Assembly: GCF_003171675.1 (NCBI RefSeq)
Contig: NZ_QFZQ01000005.1
Coordinates: 248,001 to 312,000 of the forward strand
DNA: 64,000 nt
Source of the DNA: Reichenbachiella versicolor
Lineage (GTDB): Bacteria; Bacteroidota; Bacteroidia; Cytophagales; Cyclobacteriaceae
Reading direction: 5' to 3'
This document shows positions 17,797-25,969 of the stretch, piece by piece. Every line of letters begins with the position of its first letter. Within the stretch, counting starts at the first letter, position 1. The translations under genes were made by a program, and so were the position numbers. The notes under the pieces were generated by a model. The model searched no databases and had not been told where the DNA came from. It saw only the letters and a program-made list of their open reading frames with translations.

Positions 17797-18482
17797 CTAT
17801 TCATTTGCCTTTCTAAACCCATAAATCAACAACCATACACCCAAAACTAATTCAACAACTCCAATGGGCGCGAACAAATAAAAACCACCAATACTTAATC
17901 CTAGCACCCCAAATATTACGTTCACCAAAATCAGACCGAAGATATTAAGCCAAAAATTGAAATAAGCCTTAAAACTAGATTTGACTTATACATCAAGTAA
18001 TAAAACACAAAACAATGCAAGGCAAAGATGAACATATATACAAATCCGATCCATTCCCATTCAATAAGCAAGGTATCTGCCTCAACCTCTATATAGTCAT
18101 GAGCAGATTCTTCACAACTCATATATTGTTTACTCAACGATACTAGACTTAAAAGCTTTGTGCTTCCCAGTATAAGCATTCCGAATTCAATAAACCTTAA
18201 TGACAGATAACCTATAGTCAATTTATTTCCAAAACTCCTTAAAATTGGAAAGACAAGAATTGCAAACGCTATCATCGCAGTTAGACTAATCCATTTTAGT
18301 AGTATTCCAACACCAATTAATAGCCTTACTTCTATGATTTTCTGTAAATAGTTAGGTACGTATAGTAAGCTTTCCAAAATCCCCACTTGGCCGATGACAT
18401 AGGGGATCAAAGCAAATAGAAATAATGCTCCAGCGTATCTTCCGATTTTCTTATTTGAATTCATATTCATTTTTAGTTGCAA
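17797..18482 (-). pseudogene. DUF4386-family membrane protein with a frameshift near its C-terminus
   Basis: The open frame (17931-18482, 183 residues) is a multi-pass membrane protein of the DUF4386 type: an N-terminal KKIGRYAGALFLFALIPYVI, then helices through IGFVYMFIFALHCFVFYYLM. It stops early at SIFGLISSV. In the next frame the DNA continues with the usual family ending: NIFGLILVNVIFGVLG, then FAPIGVVELVLGVWLLIYGF, and a stop at 17797-17799. Adding one base to the A-run at 17952-17956 joins the frames cleanly. Either the gene is inactive or the run carries a one-base sequencing error. Start choice between 18482 and 18464 is uncertain. DUF4386 function is unknown. Confidence 0.75.
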
Positions 18483-18704
18483 ACAAGAGCCAAGTATAAA
18501 CCACTCAGTTTTTATTTTACCTTAATACACAATACTACCCCCTACAGTAATCATTTACAATGGATTATATTGATCAAAAAGGATTGTTGAAGATAGACTT
18601 GTTGAGTTGGTCACTCGCTATTACACTATTACTAAACACGAGCTATATAGGTTAGGCCTTCAATAAACCCTTAAGGAACGATAGGTTTTATCTGACAATT
18701 TTAT

Positions 18705-19616
18705 TTAGTTCTCATCAAGCCTAAACCCTTTAGGTGTTAGCCCTGTCTCCTTTTTAAAAAAACGACTAAAGTATTGTGGATATTCAAACCCCAGTTCAAA
18801 AGCTATTTCAGAAATAGACTTATTTGTATTTAATAAATTATTTTTAGCCTTTTCTATTAAATAAGTATGAATCGTATCCTGAGCATTTTTTCCTGTTTCA
18901 TTCTTTAAGAGATCACTTAAATAACTACTTGATAGATTGAGTTTTTCTGCGAAATAATGAACTTTGGGTAACCCATTTACTGATATCTGATTCGAATTAT
19001 AGTATTCTTTTAAAAGCTTTTTGAGTTTAGTAACAATGCTAATATTTTGACTTTTTCTTGTTAAAAACTGTCTACTATAAAAACGTCGCACATGATTGAA
19101 CAATAATTCTAAATTAGAAATAAGTAAGTCTTGACTAAACTCATCCATGTTAGATTCATACTCTTCAATAATTTGTGATACAACATTGTTTAAAGTTGAT
19201 TTTTCCTTCTCTGAAAGATGTAAAGCTTCTTTAGTCTCGTAAGAAAAAAAGGCATAATCCGATAATTTATCGATTAGATTATAGCCATGAGTTAAGTCTG
19301 GATGAAAGTATAATCCCCAACCTTCCATTTCTCCTTTTTCACAAGTCTCTTCAATTTCGACTAACTGATTTGGGGCAGTTCCAAATAACGATCCTTCAGA
19401 AAAATCAAAATACTCTCGCCCATATTTAAAGGGATGCGCAGTCTTAGTTTTTAAAGTAATGTTATAAAAAGGAAACCCAACTTTTGAATTTAGAAATCTC
19501 TCGGAAATTTCAACATCCGATAAATTTATTACTGAAATCAAAGGATGCTTTGGTTTTTTATATCCAAAAACCTCATGTAATTCTGTAATAGTATTTATTC
19601 CAAAAACCATGCTCAT
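18705..19616 (-). CDS. AraC-family transcriptional regulator
   Basis: A 303-residue DNA-binding regulator. The C-terminal AraC domain (about 205-303) shows both helix-turn-helix units: HYFAEKLNLSSSYLSDLLKN and SISEIAFELGFEYPQYFSRF, with FKKETGLTPKGFRLDEN at the end. The N-terminal part includes KYGREYFDFSEGSLFGTAP, a cupin-like sensing region common in regulators sited next to SDR genes. It starts only 10 bases after the stop of the SDR gene upstream, so the two are cotranscribed and the regulator probably controls this operon. Confidence 0.9.
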   Translation of the reverse strand: MSMVFGINTITELHEVFGYKKPKHPLISVINLSDVEISERFLNSKVGFPFYNITLKTKTAHPFKYGREYFDFSEGSLFGTAPNQLVEIEETCEKGEMEGWGLYFHPDLTHGYNLIDKLSDYAFFSYETKEALHLSEKEKSTLNNVVSQIIEEYESNMDEFSQDLLISNLELLFNHVRRFYSRQFLTRKSQNISIVTKLKKLLKEYYNSNQISVNGLPKVHYFAEKLNLSSSYLSDLLKNETGKNAQDTIHTYLIEKAKNNLLNTNKSISEIAFELGFEYPQYFSRFFKKETGLTPKGFRLDEN

Positions 19617-19626
19617 CTATTAAGAT

Positions 19627-20532
19627 TTAGAAGTTAGTCTGAGTTAGCTCTTCTGATATTTTCCATAATTTTTTTAATTCATTATCATCAAGTGCTTTAT
19701 CTGCTAATGTGTTTATAACTGGGTAACCTCTCCAGTTACTCATTTTTTCAGGTCCATAATACTCCCCTCCTTTTACATTAACATCTGTCGCTGCTCTTAA
19801 GACTGGTAAAATTCCCATCTCAATTTTTTGAGCAATTAAAAAATTCATAACCTTTCCTATTAACCCCATATGTCTCTGCAAATTAGTAGCTGTATATCCA
19901 GGATGAGCTAGTATGGATATTGTTTTGCTTCCACTTTCATATAGTTTTTTGTTAAGCATTACACCAAACATCATATTAGCTAACTTACTTTGAGCATATG
20001 CCTTCTCTTTGTTGTACTTTTTTTCAAACTGCAAGTCATCCCAATAGATATCAGCAGGTTTCATTTTGGCATATACACTACTCAAAGTCACAATCCTCGA
20101 ATTCTCAGTTTCCCCAATGAGATCTATCAGCTCTTTTGTCAGTACAAAATGTCCAAGATGATTTGTTCCTAAATGACCTTCAAACCCTTGCATTGTTTGA
20201 AATCTATCTTCGGTCATCATTACACCTGCATTATTTATTAAAACATCTAACTTATCATATTTAGATTTAAATCTATCAGCAAAACTTCTTACAGAATTTA
20301 AATCAGATAAGTCTACTTTCAAAAGATCCACTTTTGCATTAGGGATTTCTTTTAGTAGTTCCTTAGTAGCGAAAGCACCTTTGTCCATGTTTCGAACAGC
20401 TAAAACAATGTGTGCTCCTTTCATGGCTAGAGCTTTTGCAGTTCCTAAACCTAGACCACTATTTGCCCCGGTGATTAAAATTATCCTTCCTTTTTGAGAA
20501 TCTATGTTTTTAGTATTCCACTTTGTTTTCAT
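19627..20532 (-). CDS. short-chain dehydrogenase/reductase (SDR)
   Basis: A 301-residue NAD(P)-dependent oxidoreductase of the retinol-dehydrogenase-like SDR group. The Rossmann motif is TGANSGLG (residues 21-28), preceded by a strand and followed by VLAVRNMDKG, where the arginine suggests NADP. LINNAGVM, a catalytic serine in VTLSSVYAK and the YAQSK active site (Y-x3-K) are all intact. The C-terminal segment (ISILAHPGYTATNLQRHMG) fits the P-G-x-x-x-T motif of the family. The substrate is not known. The next gene on the same strand is an AraC regulator 10 bases away. SDR-AraC pairs of this kind are common in Bacteroidota. Confidence 0.92.
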   Translation of the reverse strand: MKTKWNTKNIDSQKGRIILITGANSGLGLGTAKALAMKGAHIVLAVRNMDKGAFATKELLKEIPNAKVDLLKVDLSDLNSVRSFADRFKSKYDKLDVLINNAGVMMTEDRFQTMQGFEGHLGTNHLGHFVLTKELIDLIGETENSRIVTLSSVYAKMKPADIYWDDLQFEKKYNKEKAYAQSKLANMMFGVMLNKKLYESGSKTISILAHPGYTATNLQRHMGLIGKVMNFLIAQKIEMGILPVLRAATDVNVKGGEYYGPEKMSNWRGYPVINTLADKALDDNELKKLWKISEELTQTNF

Positions 20533-20960
20533 AATTCCACGATCTTATTTGAGATAACAAATGTAGAATCATATCAAGCATAAATATTTATACAGATTCT
20601 GGCTTATTGTATACTAATTCAGAAATCTCAGCCATTCCTAAAAGATCAATAAAATCACAGGACATACCACTGCTGATACAAGGGTAGAGCAGATGTAGAT
20701 AAACCAAACATGGGGCTGACCACTATAGCATTAATATTAATTAAACACTCCTTAAGTTTTGAGCTCTATCATTGGGGTAAACAAATTGGATTTGCTAGCA
20801 TAATCTCAGACTTTTCCACGATGGCATATTTAGGAGATGAAAAGTTTGGGTTCACGGAAGTACCCAATCCTGAGTTTTACATGGAAAAACATAACCCCAA
20901 TGTATACAAGGGGTAATTTTAGAAGACCTCCCCAGAATACAATATCGCTTGAGTATTCTT
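20533..20960. other. 428-bp interval holding a GNAT remnant
   Basis: Upstream region of the SDR gene on its left. From about 20700 it consists of the decayed GNAT copy listed separately. Between 20533 and 20700 nothing is recognisable. Confidence 0.5.
20700..20916 (+). pseudogene. deleted copy of the GNAT gene at 16070
   Basis: The DNA from about 20700 to 20916 aligns with the 3' half of the acetyltransferase at 16070-16516. Its left part (about 20700-20756) is degraded, and ELYHWGKQIGFASIISDF then matches closely. At 20839 it jumps from LGD to EKFGFTEV. This equals an in-frame loss of 129 bases (16311-16439 in the intact gene), removing the acetyl-CoA loop RGKGLSK. It ends with the same residues (HNPNVYKG) and the same downstream GGGGTAATTT. 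It cannot be a working enzyme. Confidence 0.85.
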
Positions 20961-21771
20961 TCACTTGTTTGTTAGGGTGATTCCGCTATAGAAGCTATCT
21001 AAAAACAAAGAGTTATGAGTTTCATCTTCATACAATTCAGTAGTGAGTTGAACATGCTTATTCTTCGAAAGCTCGTCAATAAACTCATCTATTTTTTCTC
21101 TATGAAATTTGGGCTTGGGCTGATAGGTTAAGTGAATCTTAACTGGTTTGTTGTAATTGCTTTTTTTGAAACTGATTGTCACTTCCCCATTGCTAAACCA
21201 AATAGACGGATCATAAATATGTATTACTTCAAAGGGATGGTTTAAGGACAAAATATAACCTCCAAAATATCCCCCGTAGGAATGACCGACCAAAGTTTCA
21301 TGGCTATTGGTAGAATAGTTTTGGTTTACGTTGGGTATTAATTCTTTTGTTAGATAGTTATAAAATTTCATCGCTCCTCCGGAGTTCGACTTGTTATACC
21401 AAGTAGAATCAACTATGTCTCCGTCATATTCAATTCTCGATTCGCTAAAAGTAAGGTCTTGCCCTCTTTTATATTCCCAATCAATGTGAGGTATACCAAC
21501 TACAATAGACTTTTGGATTTTATCCCATGCTCCTAATTCAAAAGTGATCGCTTTTATTAGTTCGAATCTCCACTCAGCATCAAAAACATATATAACAGGA
21601 TATTTTAATGAATCAGCATAGTGACACCCAGTACTCCCTATCCTCCTCAAGAAACTTGGAATGGATAATATGTCTTGATGATCTATCAATACAATTATTA
21701 TCCTACCCGACTAGATTAAAGCATAGGCCTATGAATAGGAAAGTTGTAATTACTATTTTCAGTTTCAGCAT
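20961..21771 (-). pseudogene. putative esterase (alpha/beta hydrolase) broken by a stop and a frameshift
   Basis: The open part (20961-21689) encodes the body of a BesA/putative-esterase-type hydrolase: KYPVIYVFDAEWRFELIKAI, IPHIDWEYKRGQDLTF, and the nucleophile elbow LVGHSYGGYFGGY. The true N-terminus lies upstream in another frame. At 21771 a methionine begins a signal peptide (MLKLKIVITTFLFIGLCF) that meets a TAG at 21703-21705. The same frame then continues to HSKFLEEDREYWVSL, the expected start of the domain. A frameshift at about 21612-21628 is needed to reach the body. Two lesions make this a pseudogene rather than a short ORF. It lies beside the GNAT remnant in a decaying stretch. Confidence 0.8.
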
Positions 21772-22221
21772 ATCATTTGGTTTGGTACTTACCTAATTGA
21801 ATACAATGCCTAAATAGATAACGCACCTCTCAACTAATGTTTGTAATGCAGCTAAACTAGGGGATCTGGTATTCTCAACCAAAGTCGGAATAATTGAATT
21901 TAGGTTGGTGAGCGCGTTCATTAGAACGATAGGAAATTCCTCAAACTTCTAAACAAAGAGGTATTAATAGACCAGTTTGCTGCTCCGTGGCGGAGCGACC
22001 AATTGTTTAGCGTAGAAACCTTCCTCCGCGGCGGAGCAACGTTTTGTTCAGCGTAAAAAGCTTCCTCCGCGGCGGAGCAACGTTTTGTTCAGCGTGAAAA
22101 GCTTCCTCCGCGGCGGAGGAAGCTTCCAACGTCAGTAAAAATCGTGCTCCGCTGCGGAGCTAAAAACCATCAAATATATTTTGCCTCATACGATGGCATT
22201 GAACTAGGACTATTTGGACAC
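21772..22221. other. 450-bp interval holding the 41-bp palindromic array
   Basis: The first 200 bases show nothing recognisable. The rest is the array at 21983-22159. It lies just downstream of the minus-strand DUF1697 gene and upstream of the broken esterase gene. Confidence 0.5.
21983..22159. repeat. five GC-rich palindromes at exact 41-bp spacing
   Basis: The 13-bp palindrome CTCCGCGGCGGAG (variants with T at the middle) occurs at 21983, 22024, 22065, 22106 and 22147, each exactly 41 bp from the next. The 28-bp stretches between are similar to one another in the first three cases (CAACGTTTTGTTCAGCG, then AAAAGCTTC) and diverge in the last. The fourth unit is extended to GCTTCCTCCGCGGCGGAGGA. 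The array is strikingly GC-rich in an AT-rich background. The related inter-palindrome sequence rules out CRISPR. Confidence 0.9.
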
Positions 22222-22755
22222 TCAACTTCCTGCTAGCACATTGACTGTTTTCCAATTGCGCATGGTAACAGATACCTTCAGCTTGTTCTCAAAGAAATTG
22301 TTATCCATTTTAGACTTACCCATACCATTGTGATAGCAAGCGTAAAGAATCTCTCCATCCATATAGTACTCATCTCCTTTAGTATCGGCATCACTCAGGC
22401 GTTGGACACCATCTGTGGATGGGTAATCAAACAAAAATGCCACATACAGCTTTTTCTCATCGTCTACCTTATCTAAGAAAGGATTGCACTCTACCACAGT
22501 TTTCAAGGTTTCCACTGACAAAACCAGCACTGGGACATCAAACCCAAATTCCTTTTTGATCACCAGGTTGATAAGTTCTTCTGACTCCTTAGCAGGTATG
22601 TCTGCTTCAAAAATGATATTGCCACTTTGGATATAAGTCTCCACATTATCAATAATAGATCGTGACAATGCCTCTCTTAAATCGGCCATTTTGATTTTGT
22701 TTTTTCCAGAGACGTTGACTCCTCTTAGCAAAGCAACATACTTATCCATAGACAA
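22222..22755 (-). CDS. DUF1697 family protein
   Basis: A 177-residue protein of the DUF1697 family, whose function is unknown. The hallmark N-terminus is clear (YVALLRGVNVSGKNKIKMAD), then ETYIQSGNIIFE and VETLKTVVECNPF, and the C-terminal MRNWKTVNVL segment is present. It is full length for the family and cytoplasmic. It stands alone on the minus strand between the 41-bp array and the divergent hydrolase gene. Confidence 0.93.
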   Translation of the reverse strand: MSMDKYVALLRGVNVSGKNKIKMADLREALSRSIIDNVETYIQSGNIIFEADIPAKESEELINLVIKKEFGFDVPVLVLSVETLKTVVECNPFLDKVDDEKKLYVAFLFDYPSTDGVQRLSDADTKGDEYYMDGEILYACYHNGMGKSKMDNNFFENKLKVSVTMRNWKTVNVLAGS

Positions 22756-22982
22756 TCATTTTAAAACCAAAACTAAGCATTGTGTCGAATTCATTGAAGA
22801 TTTTGACACATCAGAGCAGCAACTTACCGCTCACTACCTCTGTGCTACCGCTCATCCATGTACAGCTTCTATTACTCATGCGCCACTCTTAATTTCGAAT
22901 CATAAATTAATTGTAAAGCAAGTGCCCTTTGGTTTATTCTCTTACCCTTGGGCAAGGAGCTTCAAAATCAAAAAACACAACC

Positions 22983-23870
22983 ATGAATTCAAATCTAAAA
23001 CACTGGCTATCCATCATCATTTTAGTCTTCTTAAGTACTGTCGATATCTCTGCAAAGGGCGGTGCGTATTCGTTCGAAATTGAAACCAAAGGAAAAGGTT
23101 CCCCGCTAATCCTCATTCCGGGACTGACTTGTTCAGGAAAAGTATGGGATAGCACCGTAGCAGAATTATCACAGTCCTACGAATGCCACATTATCACTAT
23201 CAAAGGGTTTGCAGGTTTACCAGCAATAGACCTTCCTTCTAATGGCTTAACCTCTACTGTAAAGCAAGATATTATTGCCTATATCCAAGACAAAAAACTC
23301 AACCGGCCCGGATTAATAGGTCATAGCTTGGGCGGCTTCATCGCATTAGATCTACTATCAAGCTACCCTGAGACCTTCTCCAAATCTATTATTGTAGATG
23401 GGTTACCATTTTTTCCCGCTATCACCAATCCTATGGCCACGGAGGAAACTATGAAGGCTACTTCAGAAGCTAGGGTAAAGGGTATGCGATCCACACCAAC
23501 CGAACAGTTTAGACAACAGCAACGAATGGTCGTAAAGTCAATGGTTACATCACCCAATCATCAAGACCTGGTATATGCATGGGGAGAAGCCAGTGACCCA
23601 AATACAGTTTTCACAGCTATGGAAGACATGAACACTACCGATCTCAGGGATGATATTTCTAAGATTAAATCACCAGTATTGGTACTCGGAGCCTACGTCG
23701 CATATGAACAGTACGGTGTAACTAAGGAAATGACATTAAATAACTACAAAGCTCAATTTGCCAAGTTGCCTAATGTCAGAATAGAACTGTCAGACATAGG
23801 TCGTCATTTCATCATGTTGGATGATCCTACATTTATGAATCGAATGGCTATGGAATTTTTATCTGAATAA
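22983..23870 (+). CDS. exported alpha/beta hydrolase
   Basis: A serine hydrolase of the alpha/beta fold, 295 residues from the ATG at 22983. An earlier in-frame start at 22929 would only add residues before the signal peptide (HWLSIIILVFLSTVDISA), so the later one is chosen. The oxyanion strand is GSPLILIPGLTCSGKVWDS, the nucleophile elbow is GHSLGGF, and the catalytic histidine is likely in SDIGRHFIMLDDP near the end, with an acid in LVLGAYVAYEQYG or nearby. The signal suggests a periplasmic or outer-membrane location. The substrate is unknown. A hairpin follows, then a two-component system. Confidence 0.88.
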   Translation: MNSNLKHWLSIIILVFLSTVDISAKGGAYSFEIETKGKGSPLILIPGLTCSGKVWDSTVAELSQSYECHIITIKGFAGLPAIDLPSNGLTSTVKQDIIAYIQDKKLNRPGLIGHSLGGFIALDLLSSYPETFSKSIIVDGLPFFPAITNPMATEETMKATSEARVKGMRSTPTEQFRQQQRMVVKSMVTSPNHQDLVYAWGEASDPNTVFTAMEDMNTTDLRDDISKIKSPVLVLGAYVAYEQYGVTKEMTLNNYKAQFAKLPNVRIELSDIGRHFIMLDDPTFMNRMAMEFLSE

Positions 23871-23893
23871 CTTCACTATCTTAATCGTGGATC

Positions 23894-23921
23894 TAAGGAG
23901 TCTTCATGGATTGACTCCTTA
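23894..23921 (+). terminator. hairpin after the alpha/beta hydrolase gene
   Basis: A perfect 9-bp stem, TAAGGAGTC (23894-23902) and GACTCCTTA (23913-23921), lies 24 bases after the stop. No strong T-run follows, so terminator function is only likely. Confidence 0.45.
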
Positions 23922-24041
23922 CATTATTATCCCAATTACTCGAATCATGAATACACTTGTCTATTCCTTCAAGTCTTATTTCTTAAAGGCAAGATTGAAT
24001 GTCAAGTGTTCAGCATAAAATAGGAAAGGAACCATATACTT

Positions 24042-25091
24042 ATGAAATCTCTGAATAAAAAGACACTGTATTGGATCTGCCAAATCCTCGGCTGGGGCAC
24101 CTATATCTTTATTCTTCTTTTCTTCACTTTACAGTATCCAATAGCAGAAAGTGCTCAGACCAGAGTCATTCTTTTGCAATTCATTATAGGTATAGTAGCA
24201 CTCTTTGGATCTCATGGTGTAAGAAAAATCATACACATTCAGAAATGGATGGAGCTCACCATCAAAAAACTCATCCCGAGACTACTAGTGCTCAATGCTA
24301 TCACAGCTGTGATTTGCATAATCGTGATTCATATCATCATGATAGTCGCTTTGGACTGGCAAAACTCTGTCAAACCTATTGTATGGAAAGATTTACCATT
24401 CTACACCGCTAACCTGTTTTATCTATTGAATATGTGGGCTATCATCTACACCGGATATCATTCTATTGAAAATGCCAGAATCTCCAGACTAGAAAAACTA
24501 GCTGCGACGACAGCACTAAAAGATGCTGAACTTATCGCTCTCAAAGCTCAAATCAACCCTCATTTTCTGTTCAACTCTCTGAATAATATCAAAGCCTTGA
24601 TACTAGAAGATGGAGACAAAGCTAGAAATATGCTCACTAACCTCTCCGATTTGTTGAGATACTCCATTGAGTTTAACAAACAATCTCAAGTAACCATATC
24701 GGAAGAAATTGAAATAGTGAAAAACTATTTGGAACTTGAATCCATTCAATACGACGAAAGGCTTAAATATGAAGTCAATATGAATCAAGGAAGCGAAGAC
24801 TGCATGATCCCGCCCATGGTGATTCAAACATTAACTGAAAATGCCATCAAGCACGGAATAGCTCAGTCCAAAACTAGTGGGGTCATCTCTATCGAAACCG
24901 ACCTGAATCACCAGAATCTAACTTTACGAGTCAAAAACTCTGGTCGACTCTCTCCTGACAATGAAAACAGCACTGGCACAGGAATAAAGAATGCTCTAGA
25001 GCGAATCAAAATATTATCCAGTAAGTCTCCTATATTCACTCTATCAGAAGAAAACAACCTTGTGACTGCCACTATAAAAATCCCCGTATGA
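24042..25091 (+). CDS. LytS-type sensor histidine kinase
   Basis: A membrane sensor kinase of 349 residues. Four hydrophobic segments lie at about 8-30, 42-58, 80-105 and 115-135, with no separate sensor domain, so the ligand may be detected within the membrane. The phospho-acceptor is H174 in QINPHFLFNSLNNIKALI, the signature of the His_kinase (LytS/YehU) family. The ATPase half contains PPMVIQTLTENAIKHGI (N box) and a GTGIKNALERIK motif (G box). Its stop overlaps the start of the LytTR regulator by 4 bases, giving a conserved pair. Confidence 0.95.
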   Translation: MKSLNKKTLYWICQILGWGTYIFILLFFTLQYPIAESAQTRVILLQFIIGIVALFGSHGVRKIIHIQKWMELTIKKLIPRLLVLNAITAVICIIVIHIIMIVALDWQNSVKPIVWKDLPFYTANLFYLLNMWAIIYTGYHSIENARISRLEKLAATTALKDAELIALKAQINPHFLFNSLNNIKALILEDGDKARNMLTNLSDLLRYSIEFNKQSQVTISEEIEIVKNYLELESIQYDERLKYEVNMNQGSEDCMIPPMVIQTLTENAIKHGIAQSKTSGVISIETDLNHQNLTLRVKNSGRLSPDNENSTGTGIKNALERIKILSSKSPIFTLSEENNLVTATIKIPV

Positions 25092-25801
25092 TCATGAAGT
25101 CTATCATCATTGACGACACACGGCTGGCCAGACAGGAACTAAAGTACCTACTTTCGGAAATTCCCTCAGTCGAAGTAATAGCCGAGGCGTCCAACGCGGA
25201 AGAAGGAAAGAGCTTAGTAGAAGAGCATCGACCAGACTTGATCTTTTTAGACATTCAGATGCCTGAAAAAAATGGGTTTGAATTGCTTGAGACACTTGAT
25301 TACTTACCCGAGGTGATTTTCGTGACGGCCTACAATAATTACGCCATCAAAGCTTTTGAGTACAATGCGCTGGATTACTTACAAAAGCCCGTAAAATCTG
25401 AACGTCTAGCCCTGGCCATAGAAAAAGTAAAAGGCAAACTTGCACACACTAGCACTAACAAATACTTACCTCAAGACCATAAAATATTTGTAAAGGAAGG
25501 TGATCGATGCTGGTTTATCAATCTTAGAGACATCAATCTTTTTGAGGTAAGTGGCAACTACACACGTATTCATTTCGATAGCCATGCCCCTATCATACCC
25601 AAATCTCTCAACTCGTTAGAATCAAAACTTGATCCTTCTTGCTTTTTCAGAGCCAACCGACAACAGATTATTAACCTTGAATCTATTGAAAAGGTCGAAC
25701 CATGGTTCAGTGGGACGATTAAGCTATTTCTTAAAAACGAGATTGAAATAGAACTATCTAGACGTCAGAGTGTCAAACTGAAAGAGGTAATGAGTCTTTA
25801 A
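25088..25801 (+). CDS. LytTR-family response regulator
   Basis: A 237-residue response regulator, the partner of the kinase just upstream. The receiver (residues 1-120) has the acidic pair D9-D10, the phosphorylated aspartate D55 in LIFLDIQMP, the T in FVTAYNNYAIKAFEYNALDY, and K in LQKPVK. A LytTR DNA-binding domain follows (about 130-237): FVKEGDRCWFINLRDIN, VSGNYTRIHFDSHAPII and FFRANRQQIINLESIEKVEP. LytTR domains bind paired direct repeats upstream of target promoters. Targets are not apparent here. Confidence 0.95.
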   Translation: MIMKSIIIDDTRLARQELKYLLSEIPSVEVIAEASNAEEGKSLVEEHRPDLIFLDIQMPEKNGFELLETLDYLPEVIFVTAYNNYAIKAFEYNALDYLQKPVKSERLALAIEKVKGKLAHTSTNKYLPQDHKIFVKEGDRCWFINLRDINLFEVSGNYTRIHFDSHAPIIPKSLNSLESKLDPSCFFRANRQQIINLESIEKVEPWFSGTIKLFLKNEIEIELSRRQSVKLKEVMSL

Positions 25802-25916
25802 TCATGAAGTGATAGACTTGAAGGTCTATTAAATTGTCTCAAAAGTCTAAGCGAGACTATTAAATAATCTTGAAAACAAGGCCAATTTGGCAATGAATAT
25901 CGAGTATCAAATTAAG

Positions 25917-25948
25917 TTTTATCTATTCGCCTAATACACCTATTTTTG
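25917..25948 (+). promoter_or_regulatory. candidate Bacteroidota-type promoter for lysS
   Basis: TATTTTTG at 25941-25948 matches the TAnnTTTG minus-7 box, about 20 bases after a TTTTA stretch in the minus-33 position. It lies 21 bases before the lysS ATG, so the leader would be short. The minus-33 box is imperfect. Confidence 0.35.
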
Positions 25949-25969
25949 CCGTCTGAAAATTTAGAATCA

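Noticed and set aside
21983-22159. CRISPR array
   Set aside because: The stretches between the palindromes resemble one another and the repeat is only 13 bp; there are no unique spacers and no cas genes.
22691-23083. 130-codon ORF between DUF1697 and the hydrolase
   Set aside because: It overlaps the hydrolase signal peptide in another frame and the DUF1697 start, and has a composition unlike a real gene.
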